This document shows, piece after piece, positions 28,393 to 37,088 of a stretch of DNA of 64,000 bases. Under the pieces are notes generated by a model, which ran no database searches, was not told where the DNA came from, and saw only the letters and a program-made list of their open reading frames with translations. Source of the stretch: Paraburkholderia largidicola (GTDB taxonomy: Bacteria > Pseudomonadota > Gammaproteobacteria > Burkholderiales > Burkholderiaceae). Where the stretch lies: contig NZ_AP023175.1 of NCBI RefSeq assembly GCF_013426895.1, forward strand, positions 248,001-312,000, written 5' to 3'. Position 1 is the first letter of the stretch. Every line of letters begins with the position of its first letter. The position numbers and the translations under genes were made by a program.

Positions 28393-28489
28393 GACATCAC
28401 CGGGTAAGCGTCGCGCGACGGCCCGGGCGTCTCGAAAGAGAGCGGCTCGGCATCGGTACACCCCGCCCGATGTTGGCTGGCACGAACTG

Positions 28490-28700
28490 TTGGCCGGCAG
28501 GTTTCCTGTGTCGACCAGAGTTGACGCTTTAGCGTCTTACTCTGGTCCCATGCAAAGCGCTGCGGGTCAACGTCCACACCGGCCTTCCCGGTATCACCAG
28601 TGGCGCAAATTGGCGTGGACTCGCTGCATACAGTTGCGGGGGCAGTCACGGTCATCGCAGTGATGTGTGTTCCCTCTTAGGCCCCGAAAGGCACCGGCGA
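28490..28700 (-). promoter_or_regulatory. Cobalamin riboswitch upstream of cobG
   Basis: On the minus strand the conserved blocks appear in order: CTAAGAGGGAA (28680-28670), TGCCCCCGCAACTGTATGC (around 28645-28627), the B12 box GCCACTG (28604-28598), GGGAAGGC, and ACAGGAAACCTGCCGGCC (28509-28492). A long extra hairpin is inserted between the last two blocks. The divergent cobL unit begins about 100 bases beyond its 5' end. A CATAAT at about 28714-28709 on the minus strand may be the -10 element. The ends are approximate. Confidence 0.92.
28513..28547 (-). other. Extended hairpin inserted in the cobG riboswitch
   Basis: GACCAGAGT pairs with ACTCTGGTC and, inside it, GACGC pairs with GCGTC around a TAAA loop, with a small internal loop between the stems. 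It lies in the variable region between the GGGAAGG block and the terminal AGGAAACCTGCC block. The cobA and cobW riboswitches in this window have no comparable hairpin there. Confidence 0.8.
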
Positions 28701-28801
28701 ACGGGTATTATGCCTTTTTTCGAACAGCACAACGATGCCGCAGCCTTGAAACACGGCCCGCAGCAGCGTTTTCAGTACAGCAAGCAGATGAGGACGGACG
28801 C

Positions 28802-30010
28802 ATGTCGGCGTGGCTGACCGTGGTGGGAATGGGCGATGACGGTTTTGCCGGTTTGGGGAAAACGGCGCGGCGCGCGCTGATCGACGCATCGGTGATCTAT
28901 GGCGGCGAGCGGCATCTGGCGATGCTGCCCGTGTGCCTGAACGCCGCGCGCGAGCCGTGGCCGCATCCGTTCGACATCGTGCCCGTGCTCGCGCGCCGCG
29001 ATACGCCCGTGTGCGTGCTGGCGAGCGGCGATCCGATGTTCTACGGCGTCGGCGCGACGCTCGCCCGCCACGTTCCCGCCGATGAATTGCGCGTGTTGCC
29101 CGCGCCGTCGTCGGTGTCGCTGGCGGCGGCGCGCCTTGGCTGGCCGTTGCAGGACGTGGCGACGGTGTCGCTGGTTGGCCGGCCGCTTGCCGCGTTGCAG
29201 ACGCATCTGCACGATGGCGCGCGCGTGTTCGTGCTGAGCGCGGACGGCGCGACGCCCGCCGCCGTGGCTGCGTGGCTCGTCGAATGCGGCTTCGGCGCGA
29301 CGCGCATGATCGTGATGGAGCATCTGGGCAACGCGTCCGAACGCCTGATCGACGTTCGCGCGCACGACTGGTCGATCGGCGAAACGGCGACGCTGAACGT
29401 GATTGCCCTCGATTGCCGGCGCGATGCCTCGTCGGATGCGCCAAGGCTCGCGCTGACGCCCGGCCTGCCCGACGACGCCTATCGCCACGACGGCCAGTTG
29501 ACGAAGCGCGACGTGCGCGCGCTGACGCTCGGACGCCTCGCGCCCGCGCCCGGCGAACTGCTGTGGGACGTCGGCGCGGGCTGCGGATCGATCGGTATCG
29601 AATGGATGCGCGCGCACGCCACCTGCCGCGCGATTGCGATCGAAGCGAATGCGGAGCGCCAGCGTTTCATCGAGCACAATCGCGATGCGCTCGGCGTGCC
29701 GGGACTGCAACTGGTCGCAGGCAAGGCGCCCGACGCATTGCAAGGGCTGCCCGCGCCTGACGCGGTTTTCATCGGCGGCGGCGTGACGGTGGATGGCGTG
29801 CTCGATGCCTGCTGGCGCGCGCTGAAACAGGGCGGACGGCTGATTGCGAACGCCGTTACGCTCGAAGGCGAGGCGGCGCTCGTCGCGTGGCGCGCGCAGC
29901 ATGGCGGCACGCTGACGCGTATCGCGCTCGCCGAAGCGCAGGCGCTCGGCGGCTTCGAGACGTGGCGTTCCGCGCTGCCGATCACGCTACTCGACAGCCG
30001 CAAACCGTGA
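28802..30010 (+). CDS. cobL: Precorrin-6Y C5,C15-methyltransferase (decarboxylating) CobL
   Basis: A bifunctional 402-residue protein equivalent to a CbiE-CbiT fusion. The N-terminal tetrapyrrole methylase starts [18 protein letters not shown] and carries [10 protein letters not shown]. The C-terminal methyltransferase/decarboxylase domain has the SAM loop [16 protein letters not shown] and [10 protein letters not shown]. It methylates C5 and C15 and removes the acetate carboxyl on ring C. ATG 28802 follows GAGG; the open frame extends upstream through the divergent promoter and is rejected. First gene of the plus-strand unit cobL-cbiD-cobK-cobM. Confidence 0.95.
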   Translation: MSAWLTVVGMGDDGFAGLGKTARRALIDASVIYGGERHLAMLPVCLNAAREPWPHPFDIVPVLARRDTPVCVLASGDPMFYGVGATLARHVPADELRVLPAPSSVSLAAARLGWPLQDVATVSLVGRPLAALQTHLHDGARVFVLSADGATPAAVAAWLVECGFGATRMIVMEHLGNASERLIDVRAHDWSIGETATLNVIALDCRRDASSDAPRLALTPGLPDDAYRHDGQLTKRDVRALTLGRLAPAPGELLWDVGAGCGSIGIEWMRAHATCRAIAIEANAERQRFIEHNRDALGVPGLQLVAGKAPDALQGLPAPDAVFIGGGVTVDGVLDACWRALKQGGRLIANAVTLEGEAALVAWRAQHGGTLTRIALAEAQALGGFETWRSALPITLLDSRKP

Positions 30011-31107
30011 TGCGCGACGAAACGCCCGAACAGCCCGCGCCGCTACGCAGTGGCTACACGACGGGAAGCTGCGCGACGGCGACGTCGCTGGCGGCGGCGC
30101 GTCTGCTGCTGACGGGCATTGCGAGCGATGTCGCGGAAATCGTGCTGCCAAAAGGCCAGCATGTGCCGATGAAGCTCGTATTCTGCCGCCTGCGCGACGA
30201 TGTGCATTCAGCCGAAGCGGGCACGATCAAGGACGCGGGCGACGATCCCGACGTCACGCATGGCGCCGTGGTGTTCGCGCGCGTGCGCCTTGCCGATGAA
30301 CCCGGCGTGCGTTTTCATGCGGGGCCTGGCGTCGGCACGGTGACGCGCGCGGGCCTCACGCTGCCCGTCGGCGAGCCGGCCATCAACCCGGTGCCGCGGC
30401 AGATGATGACCGCGCATCTGACCGAACTCGCGGCCGAGCATGGCTATGCGGGCGGCTTCGAAGTGACGGTCGGCGTGGAGAACGGCGAGGCGCTGGCGCA
30501 GAAGACGATGAACCCGCGCCTGGGCATCATCGGCGGTCTGTCGATACTCGGCACGACGGGCATCGTGCGGCCGTTCTCGTGCTCGGCGTATATCGCGTCG
30601 ATCCATCAGGGCATCGACGTGGCGCGCGCGAACGGCTACATGCATATCGCCGCGTGCACGGGCAATGCGAGCGAGGACGCGATGCGCGCGTACTACCAGT
30701 TGCCCGATATCGCGCTGATCGAAATGGGCGACTTCGCGGGCGCGGTGCTCAAGCATCTGAAGCGCGCGCCCGTCGACAAGCTCAGTATGTGCGGCGGCTT
30801 CGGCAAGCTGAGCAAGCTCGCGGCGGGGCATCTCGATCTGCACAGCCGCCATTCGAGCATCGACTTGCCGCAGCTCGCTGCGTGGTCGGCGCAACATGCC
30901 GCGAGCGACGCCGCGTTGCAGGCTGCCATCGTCGGCGCGAACACGAGCCAGGAAGCGCTCGCGATGGCGCGCAAACAAGGCGTGCCGCTCGGCGATATCG
31001 TCTGTGCACGCGCGCGCGACGTCGCGCGGGAAATCGTGCCCGCGTCGGTCGAAGTCGAGATGTTCGCAATCGACCGGCAGGGCAACATCATCGGAGTGGC
31101 ACGATGA
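30010..31107 (+). CDS. cbiD: Cobalt-precorrin-5B C1-methyltransferase CbiD
   Basis: A 365-residue CbiD with the diagnostic [17 protein letters not shown] near the N-terminus, NPVPRQM, and [14 protein letters not shown]. CbiD catalyses C1 methylation in the anaerobic pathway, where the aerobic pathway uses CobF. No CobF is seen in the window, so CbiD probably fills that step next to oxygen-dependent CobG. ATG 30010 shares a base with the cobL stop (TGATG), and the stop overlaps cobK as ATGA. Confidence 0.95.
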   Translation: MRDETPEQPAPLRSGYTTGSCATATSLAAARLLLTGIASDVAEIVLPKGQHVPMKLVFCRLRDDVHSAEAGTIKDAGDDPDVTHGAVVFARVRLADEPGVRFHAGPGVGTVTRAGLTLPVGEPAINPVPRQMMTAHLTELAAEHGYAGGFEVTVGVENGEALAQKTMNPRLGIIGGLSILGTTGIVRPFSCSAYIASIHQGIDVARANGYMHIAACTGNASEDAMRAYYQLPDIALIEMGDFAGAVLKHLKRAPVDKLSMCGGFGKLSKLAAGHLDLHSRHSSIDLPQLAAWSAQHAASDAALQAAIVGANTSQEALAMARKQGVPLGDIVCARARDVAREIVPASVEVEMFAIDRQGNIIGVAR

Positions 31108-31841
31108 CGCGTGTGTTATTGCTCGGTGGTACGGGCGACGCATTGCAGATCGCGCGGCAACTCGGGCCGAAGCATGTCTATAGCCTCGCGGGGCTTGGGC
31201 GCGTGCCGGAAGGGCTGGCGTGTGAAGTGCGCGTCGGCGGCTTTGGCGGCAGCGAAGGGCTTGCGCGGTTTATCGAAAGCGAAGGCATTGCGCTCGTGAT
31301 CGACGCGACGCATCCGTATGCCGCACAAATGAGCGCGAATGCGGCGGCCGCATGCCGCGAGACCGGGGTGCCGTGCTGGGCGCTGCGCCGCGCGGGCTGG
31401 ACGCCGCAGACAGGTGACGACTGGCGGATGGTCGATGGCTGGGATGCGTTGGTCGATGCGATCCGGCCGTTTCGGCGCGTGCTGTTCGCGTCGGGCCGCG
31501 AGCCGCTCGCGCATCTCGACGAGATACCTGCGCATCAGTATTGGATCGTGCGCTGTCTCGACGCGCATCCGGGCAACGAGCGTGCGCGCATCATCGACGC
31601 GCGCGGCCCGTTCGACATCGACGGCGAGCGGGCGCTGTTCGCACTGAACCACATCGATGTGCTGGTGACGAAGAACAGTGGAGGCGCGGCGACGCAGGCG
31701 AAGCTCGACGTCGCGCGCGAACTGAGGGTGCCCGTGGTGATGATGCGGCGTCCGTCGTTGCCCGAGGTCGATCGCGAGTTCGACAGTCCGGCGCAACTGC
31801 TGCGCGCATTGAACGAAGAAGATTGGAGTGCTGTGAAATGA
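31104..31841 (+). CDS. cobK: Precorrin-6A reductase CobK
   Basis: This 245-residue NADPH-dependent reductase converts precorrin-6A to 6B. It has the N-terminal dinucleotide-binding [16 protein letters not shown], then [13 protein letters not shown], and the later [14 protein letters not shown], all typical of CobK/CbiJ. It is coupled to cbiD (ATGA) and to cobM (ATGA). Confidence 0.95.
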   Translation: MTRVLLLGGTGDALQIARQLGPKHVYSLAGLGRVPEGLACEVRVGGFGGSEGLARFIESEGIALVIDATHPYAAQMSANAAAACRETGVPCWALRRAGWTPQTGDDWRMVDGWDALVDAIRPFRRVLFASGREPLAHLDEIPAHQYWIVRCLDAHPGNERARIIDARGPFDIDGERALFALNHIDVLVTKNSGGAATQAKLDVARELRVPVVMMRRPSLPEVDREFDSPAQLLRALNEEDWSAVK

Positions 31842-32560
31842 CGGTGTTTTTTATCGGCGCGGGACCGGGTGATCCTGAACTGATCACGGTGAAGGGGCAG
31901 CGTCTGGTGCGCACGTGCCCGGTGATTCTTTACGCTGGCTCGCTGGTGCCCGAAGCCGTGCTGAGCGGCAATGTCGCTGAAAAGGTGGTGAACACGGCCG
32001 AGCTCGATCTGGATGCGATTGTCGCGCTGCTCGCCGATGCGCATGCGAAAGGGCAGGACGTGGCGCGCGTGCATTCGGGTGACCCGTCGTTGTATGGCGC
32101 GATTGGAGAGCAGATTCGTCGATTGCGGGCGCTTGACATTCCGTATGAGATCGTGCCGGGCGTGACGGCGACGGCGGCCTGCGCGGCCTCGCTTGGTGTC
32201 GAGTTGACGTTGCCGGATGTGTCGCAGACGGTGATTCTTACCCGCTATGCGCGGAAGACTTCGATGCCGGAGGGCGAGCAACTTGCCGATCTTGCGCGGC
32301 ATCGGGCGTCGATGGCGATTCATCTTGGGGTGCGGCATATTGCTTCTATTGTCGATGAGCTGATGCCTCACTATGGGGGCGACTGTCCCGTCGCCGTGGT
32401 TTATCGGGCTAGTTGGCCGGATGAGGAGAAGGTCGTTGGTACGCTTGCTGATATTGTCGCCAAGGTGCAGGTGACTGATATTCAGCGTACCGCGTTGATT
32501 CTTGTTGGGTATGTGCTCGATGCGGAGGGGTTTGCGGATTCGACTTTGTACTCGAGGTGA
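31838..32560 (+). CDS. cobM: Precorrin-4 C11-methyltransferase CobM
   Basis: This 240-residue tetrapyrrole methylase has the N-terminus [20 protein letters not shown] and the motifs HSGDPSLYGAIGEQI and LTRYARKTSMPEGE that define CobM/CbiF. The start overlaps the cobK stop as ATGA. It is the last gene of the unit; the 3' end runs into the large inverted-repeat element, which may serve as the transcript end. Confidence 0.95.
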   Translation: MTVFFIGAGPGDPELITVKGQRLVRTCPVILYAGSLVPEAVLSGNVAEKVVNTAELDLDAIVALLADAHAKGQDVARVHSGDPSLYGAIGEQIRRLRALDIPYEIVPGVTATAACAASLGVELTLPDVSQTVILTRYARKTSMPEGEQLADLARHRASMAIHLGVRHIASIVDELMPHYGGDCPVAVVYRASWPDEEKVVGTLADIVAKVQVTDIQRTALILVGYVLDAEGFADSTLYSR

Positions 32561-32580
32561 GTGAGGGGTTGTTGGGGGTG

Positions 32581-33269
32581 GTTTGCTTGTGTTTGCGCTG
32601 GCATCCGCGATTTGTTATTGGTGCCTCAAGCGTTGCCCCTGTGCGGGGCGGCACCTACTTTTCTTTGCCGCCGCAAAGAAAAGTAGGCAAAAGAAAGCGG
32701 CTCACACCGCCAGTTCTTGTATTTGCCTGAGGGCCCCCACAGGGTCTTACGCTTCAACCGGCAACCACGTGACCGACGTTCGTTGCTAGCGCTCTAAATG
32801 AGCGCCTCACCCGCTTCACGCTCCCGCGCTACAGCAAGCCTTGCCAGACAGTCCACGGCCGCCCAGGTGGCAAACTGTGTGCAGGCCGCAGTACCTCACA
32901 CGCCTCACTCCGGACCGATAGCGCACGCGCTCCACGTTGTAAGAGCCCAGCCTAAACGACGCGACAACCTACACACAGTTTGCCACCTGGGCGGCACATA
33001 CCATTCGCTGCCGCTGGCCGTTGTACGGGTGCTTGAAGCGGGTGAGGCATTCATTCGAAGCGTTGGCAACAGGCACCAGCCAAGACGTTGCCGTGTGAAG
33101 GATGGGGATGTTGGGGGCCCGTGGATAGGAACATGGGCTGGCGGTGTGAGCCGCTTTCTTTTGCCTACTTTTCTTTGCGGCGGCAAAGAAAAGTAGGTGC
33201 CGCCCCGCACAGGGGCGACGCCTGAAGCCAGATAACAAATCGCGGATGCCAGCGCAAACACAGGCAAAC
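32581..33269. repeat. Large nested inverted repeat: two diverged copies of a ~300-base repeat unit facing each other
   Basis: The arm 32581-32713 is almost the exact reverse complement of 33138-33269, including a GC-rich CCCCTGTGCGGGG hairpin and a core CCTACTTTTCTTTGC/GCAAAGAAAAGTAGG hairpin. Further inward, shorter matches persist: GCCTCACCCGCTTCA against its complement near 33040, and CCGCCCAGGTGGCAAACTG (about 32850-32872) against its complement near 32980. This suggests two inverted copies of one dispersed intergenic unit rather than a transposon; no transposase is present. It fills the gap between cobM and the symporter. Confidence 0.85.
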
Positions 33270-33383
33270 CAAACCAAACCAAAACCAAACCGCTCGCCGC
33301 GAGAAGGCAAACCGCGGACGCCAGCGCCGCCCCAGGCAAACCACAACAAAAAGGCGCCGCCAGCAACAAAAAAAAACAAACCC
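33262..33383. repeat. Low-complexity CAAAC-rich tract
   Basis: Between the inverted repeat and the symporter stop, the plus strand is dominated by CAAAC/CAAAACC repeats and an A-run near 33370. A partial echo of the repeat's end (GCGGACGCCAGCG, around 33315-33327) lies inside it. No coding or structural role is evident. Confidence 0.6.
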
Positions 33384-34862
33384 CTACCTCGTCTGCACGC
33401 GAGACTGCTCCCCTTGAGCCTGCGTCTGCGTAACCGCACTCACCACAACAAACACAACGACATTCACCGCCAGGGCAACAAACCCGATATTGACGTCCTT
33501 CAGCGCATCCGGCAAAAACGGCATCAACTGCCCGACGCTCATCTTGAAGATAGTGGTCACAGCAACGACGGCAACGCCAGCCAGAATTCCGCAAAAAGCC
33601 CCTTGCCGGGTCGCGCGATTCCGCGGCGCAAGACTGCAAATAACAGCAGGAAACAGTTGAGTCACAAAGCTATACCCCATCAAAAGCAGCGCAACGATGG
33701 TCTCCCCGCCGTGCAGCGTAAAAAGAACCGCAACAAGCGCAACAACAGGAACAAACACGCGAGCAAGCTTCGCAACAGTCTCATCAGAAGCATTCCGCTG
33801 CACGAGCCCGCGATAAATATCATTGGCAAGCAGCGTCGAAGCCGTCGTGAGAATCATCGAGCCGGGCACCAGCGCCGTCAGCACGCCAGCTGCACCAATC
33901 ACCCCGACGAACCACGGATCGAACGTCTGCAGGGACAGCTTGAACAACGATAAGTCGATATCGCCGCCCTTGAGTCCCGGCACCTTCAGCGCCGCAGCAA
34001 AGCCGACAAAAAACACGAACAGCAAAATCAGCTGATAGAGCGGCAACACAATCGCATTACGCCGAAAGATGCGCTCATCCTTCGCGGTGAACACAGAACC
34101 GAACGTATGCGGCCACATGAAGAACCCAAGCGCCGTGAGCAGCACAGTCGACTGAAACCACGTAACGCTCGACCCCTTCTCAGGGAACGTGAGAAACCCG
34201 GGCCGCGCCACATCGATCGCATGAAACATCTGCCCGAGGCCGCCGTAGTAATGCATCGGCAGATAGATACCGAGAAACAGCACGATGCCCAGTATCAGCA
34301 TGTCCTTGACGACCGAATTCCACGCCGAGCCGCGCACGCCCGACACGATCACGTAAATCGTCACCACCGCCGCGCCGATCCAGATCGCCGCCGACGATGA
34401 AATCGCGCCATACGAAGCCGTCGACACGATGATCCCAAGCCCCTTGAGCTGCAGCACGAGATACGGAATCAGCGCCGCGACGTCGACGATGGCGACCAGC
34501 ACCCCAAGCGACGCGCTGTCGTACTTGCGCGTAAAGAAATGCGGTTGCGATACGAGGCGATGCGCCTTCGCAAAGCGCCAGACAGGCGGCAGCATCCAGT
34601 ACGACAGCACATACGCCAGCGTCCCGTACGCCAGGATGTAATAGACGGGCGCGCCCTTGCCATACGCAAAGCCACTGCCGCCAAGGAAGGTGAACGTCGT
34701 ATAGATCTCACCCGCCATCAGCAGGAACACGAAGGCGGTGCCGAAGCTGCGGCCGCCCACCGTCCATTGTTCCAGGCTCATGTCATGCCCGCGGCGGGCG
34801 CGCACGCCGAGATACAGCGCGAACAGCGTGACGGCAACGATGATTGCGAGGGCGCTGCTCAT
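33384..34862 (-). CDS. Sodium:solute symporter family protein
   Basis: A 492-residue integral membrane protein with about 13 hydrophobic segments. It carries SSS-family features such as WTVGGRSFGTAFVFLLMAG near the N-terminus and LVPGSMILTTASTLLANDIY in the second half. The start ATG 34862 overlaps the DUF3311 gene stop as ATGA; a much longer open frame upstream in this frame is not coding. Symporters paired with a DUF3311 protein import organic acids or similar solutes with Na+; the substrate here is unknown. The 3' end borders a repeat-rich gap. Confidence 0.9.
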   Translation of the reverse strand: MSSALAIIVAVTLFALYLGVRARRGHDMSLEQWTVGGRSFGTAFVFLLMAGEIYTTFTFLGGSGFAYGKGAPVYYILAYGTLAYVLSYWMLPPVWRFAKAHRLVSQPHFFTRKYDSASLGVLVAIVDVAALIPYLVLQLKGLGIIVSTASYGAISSSAAIWIGAAVVTIYVIVSGVRGSAWNSVVKDMLILGIVLFLGIYLPMHYYGGLGQMFHAIDVARPGFLTFPEKGSSVTWFQSTVLLTALGFFMWPHTFGSVFTAKDERIFRRNAIVLPLYQLILLFVFFVGFAAALKVPGLKGGDIDLSLFKLSLQTFDPWFVGVIGAAGVLTALVPGSMILTTASTLLANDIYRGLVQRNASDETVAKLARVFVPVVALVAVLFTLHGGETIVALLLMGYSFVTQLFPAVICSLAPRNRATRQGAFCGILAGVAVVAVTTIFKMSVGQLMPFLPDALKDVNIGFVALAVNVVVFVVVSAVTQTQAQGEQSRVQTR

Positions 34863-35071
34863 GAACGCACCTCCTCGCCGGGCGAAGCCTGCCGGTTCAC
34901 CGGATCGAGCCGGTAGATAATGCCCATGATGATCGAGCTCAACACGACCCACATGACGATCCATGCGAGTACGAACGGCATGCCGAGCACGAGCGGCTCG
35001 ACGCGGTTGACGAACGGAACGCCGAGCAGAATGCCGATGAACGGCAGCACGGCGAGCAGACGAAATGACAT
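34859..35071 (-). CDS. DUF3311 small membrane protein, symporter partner
   Basis: A 70-residue protein starting MSFRLLAVLPFIGILLGVPF with two predicted membrane helices (about 5-20 and 30-53), ending NRQASPGEEVRS. ATG 35071 has a strong GAGGAG Shine-Dalgarno 7 bases upstream. It overlaps the symporter start by four bases. This pairing is common in Proteobacteria and recalls the YhdT-PanF arrangement; the small subunit is probably needed for assembly or function of the transporter. Confidence 0.88.
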   Translation of the reverse strand: MSFRLLAVLPFIGILLGVPFVNRVEPLVLGMPFVLAWIVMWVVLSSIIMGIIYRLDPVNRQASPGEEVRS

Positions 35072-35383
35072 GGACAACTCCTCGAATGAGAATGAGCCGG
35101 TCTCGATGAACGTCAATTCCTGAAGCAACGACTGGGGTGCCGCGCACCGACTGTATGCCTCTTGCCACATTCCGGTAAAGGTCGCCAAAAATATGCAGGT
35201 ATATTGAAAGGAATGTGCGCAAACGCAGTGCCCGTGGGCATCGGCATGCATCGCCGGCGTGCTGCATTGCATGAAGAAGGTGCCTCTCGCGTGGCGTGCG
35301 GAATTCGTTGCATTTACACTGTTCGGCCTTCATGCTCCGTTGCGCGGCGCAAAAAACAAAACCATCAAAGAGCAAATCCATCG
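35072..35383. other. Divergent intergenic region between DUF3311 gene and marC
   Basis: These 312 bases hold no recognisable gene and must contain the two divergent promoters. No clear consensus boxes or operator dyads were identified by eye. Confidence 0.4.
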
Positions 35384-36055
35384 ATGATTTCGAGCCTGAT
35401 TTCGGAGATCCTGTTTGGCTTCACCGGGTTGATCAGCATCATCAATCCGATCGCGATCGCCTTCGTGTTTCTCGACCGCACGGATTCCCTGACGGACGCG
35501 GAACGTGCCGCGCTCGCCAAACGCGTGTCCATCAATGCGTTCTTCGTGCTGCTGGTCGTATTCTTTGTCGGCACGCCGATCCTGCATTTCTTCGGCATTT
35601 CGATGGAAGCGCTGCGCATCGGCGGCGGACTGGCCGTGGCCGTGAGCGCGTGGAATATGCTCAATGCGCCGGAACGTCAACCGAACGAAGCCGCCGTCAA
35701 ACCCGTCGATCCCGACAACGCAATGTCGAAGGCCTTCTTTCCGTTGACGGTGCCGCTCACCACAGGCCCCGGCACCATGGCGACGGCCATCGCGCTGAAC
35801 GCGAACCGCAGCCACAAGCTGTCGGAGTTCGTGATGTCGTCGATCGCGTCCGTGACGATTTCGTTTCTTGTCATGCTCGCGGTCTGGTTCACGTATAACC
35901 ATGCCGCGACCCTTGGCCGTTATCTGGGCAAGGAAGGCACCAAGGTGGCATTGCGCGTGTCGGCATTTTTGCTGTTGTGCATCGGCGTGCAGATCATCCT
36001 GACGGGGCTGGCCGAGTTTCTTGGGCCGATCGCCAGTGGCCGGGCCGGCGGCTGA
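35384..36055 (+). CDS. MarC-family integral membrane protein
   Basis: A 223-residue protein with six hydrophobic segments and the family features GFTGLISIINPIAIAFVFL at the N-terminus and FFPLTVPLTTGPGTMATAI in the middle. Despite the name, MarC proteins are not shown to confer multidrug resistance and their function is unknown. ATG 35384 gives the family-like N-terminus; a longer in-frame extension to 35162 is not hydrophobic and is rejected. The Shine-Dalgarno is weak. Confidence 0.9.
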   Translation: MISSLISEILFGFTGLISIINPIAIAFVFLDRTDSLTDAERAALAKRVSINAFFVLLVVFFVGTPILHFFGISMEALRIGGGLAVAVSAWNMLNAPERQPNEAAVKPVDPDNAMSKAFFPLTVPLTTGPGTMATAIALNANRSHKLSEFVMSSIASVTISFLVMLAVWFTYNHAATLGRYLGKEGTKVALRVSAFLLLCIGVQIILTGLAEFLGPIASGRAGG

Positions 36056-36163
36056 CGCAATGGGTGGCGGATACGAAGCGGGCGTGACCCGGCGGTGATC
36101 GGGCGGATGTGAACCGTTTGAAACCGGCGCAGGCGTAGGCGTTTTTCATCAAGGAGAGCGATC

Positions 36164-36997
36164 ATGTGCCGCTGGCTGGCTTACACAGGAAACCCGATTC
36201 AGCTCGAAGCCGTGCTGTTCCGGGCCAAGCATTCGCTGATCGACCAGAGCCTGCATTCACGGCTCGGGCAAACGACTACCAACGGCGACGGCTTCGGCGT
36301 TGGCTGGTACGGCCATCCGACCGACATTCCATTCCGCTATCGCTGCGCCCATCCCGCGTGGAGCGACCGCAATCTGCGCGACGCCGCGCGGGCCGTGCGC
36401 GCGTCGCTGTTCGTCGCGCATATCCGCGCGGCGACGGATACCCCTTCGCAGGAAACCAACTGCCATCCGTTCCGCTACGGCCGCTGGCTCTTCATGCACA
36501 ACGGTCTGATACGCGACTATCCTAAAGTGCGGCGCGACCTGATGCTCGGCATCGACCCGGACCTGTTCGCGTCGATCGAAGGCTCGACGGATTCCGAAGT
36601 CATGTTCTTTCTCGCGCTCACCTTCGGGCTCGAAATCGACCCGGTGCTCGCGCTGGAGCGCATGGCCGGTTTCGTCGAAGAGACGGGGCGACGGCACGGC
36701 ATCGAGGCACCGCTGAACATGACCGTCTGCGCGACAGACGGCGAGCAGATCGTGTCGGCGCGCTATTCGAGCGAGCGGCAGTCGCGCTCGCTCTATCACA
36801 GCACGTCGATCCGTCATCTGATGGAGTTGTATCCTGATGATCCGCGTCTCGCTGCCGTCGGCGCAGACGCGTTCCTCGTGCTATCCGAGCCGCTCGTCGA
36901 CCTGGAAGGCTGGTGGGAGGAAATACCGGAATCGACGGCGATCGTCGCGAAACGCGGCGGGATCGAGACACGGCCATTCGATCCGCATGGAACGTAG
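36164..36997 (+). CDS. Class II glutamine amidotransferase, YafJ-like
   Basis: The 277-residue protein begins MCRWLAYTG, exposing the N-terminal nucleophilic cysteine (C2) after Met removal. It continues with TTTNGDGFGVGWYG, AHIRAATDTP, and CHPFRYGRWLFMHNGLI, the glutaminase core of the YafJ/EgtC branch of Ntn hydrolases. There is no separate synthetase domain, so the acceptor is unknown. ATG 36164 follows AAGGAGAG. The next gene is 91 bases downstream, but the two are not obviously related. Confidence 0.9.
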   Translation: MCRWLAYTGNPIQLEAVLFRAKHSLIDQSLHSRLGQTTTNGDGFGVGWYGHPTDIPFRYRCAHPAWSDRNLRDAARAVRASLFVAHIRAATDTPSQETNCHPFRYGRWLFMHNGLIRDYPKVRRDLMLGIDPDLFASIEGSTDSEVMFFLALTFGLEIDPVLALERMAGFVEETGRRHGIEAPLNMTVCATDGEQIVSARYSSERQSRSLYHSTSIRHLMELYPDDPRLAAVGADAFLVLSEPLVDLEGWWEEIPESTAIVAKRGGIETRPFDPHGT

Positions 36998-37088
36998 CAC
37001 CGTTGCACGTCCACGGTCACGTGATCCGCGTAAACCCTGATACGCGGCGCGCGCCCGTCTGCCGTTGTTGCATGAAGGGAGTGCAACC

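Noticed and set aside
32561..33383. Composite transposon or IS remnant at the large inverted repeat
   Set aside because: No transposase fragment or target-site duplication could be seen; two inverted copies of a dispersed repeat explain the structure better.
32583..33639. Open frames through the inverted-repeat element on both strands
   Set aside because: They exist because the repeat arms are stop-free; both arms give the same cysteine/arginine-rich peptide (FLFFAAAKKSRQKK-like), a known kind of false gene call from dispersed repeats.
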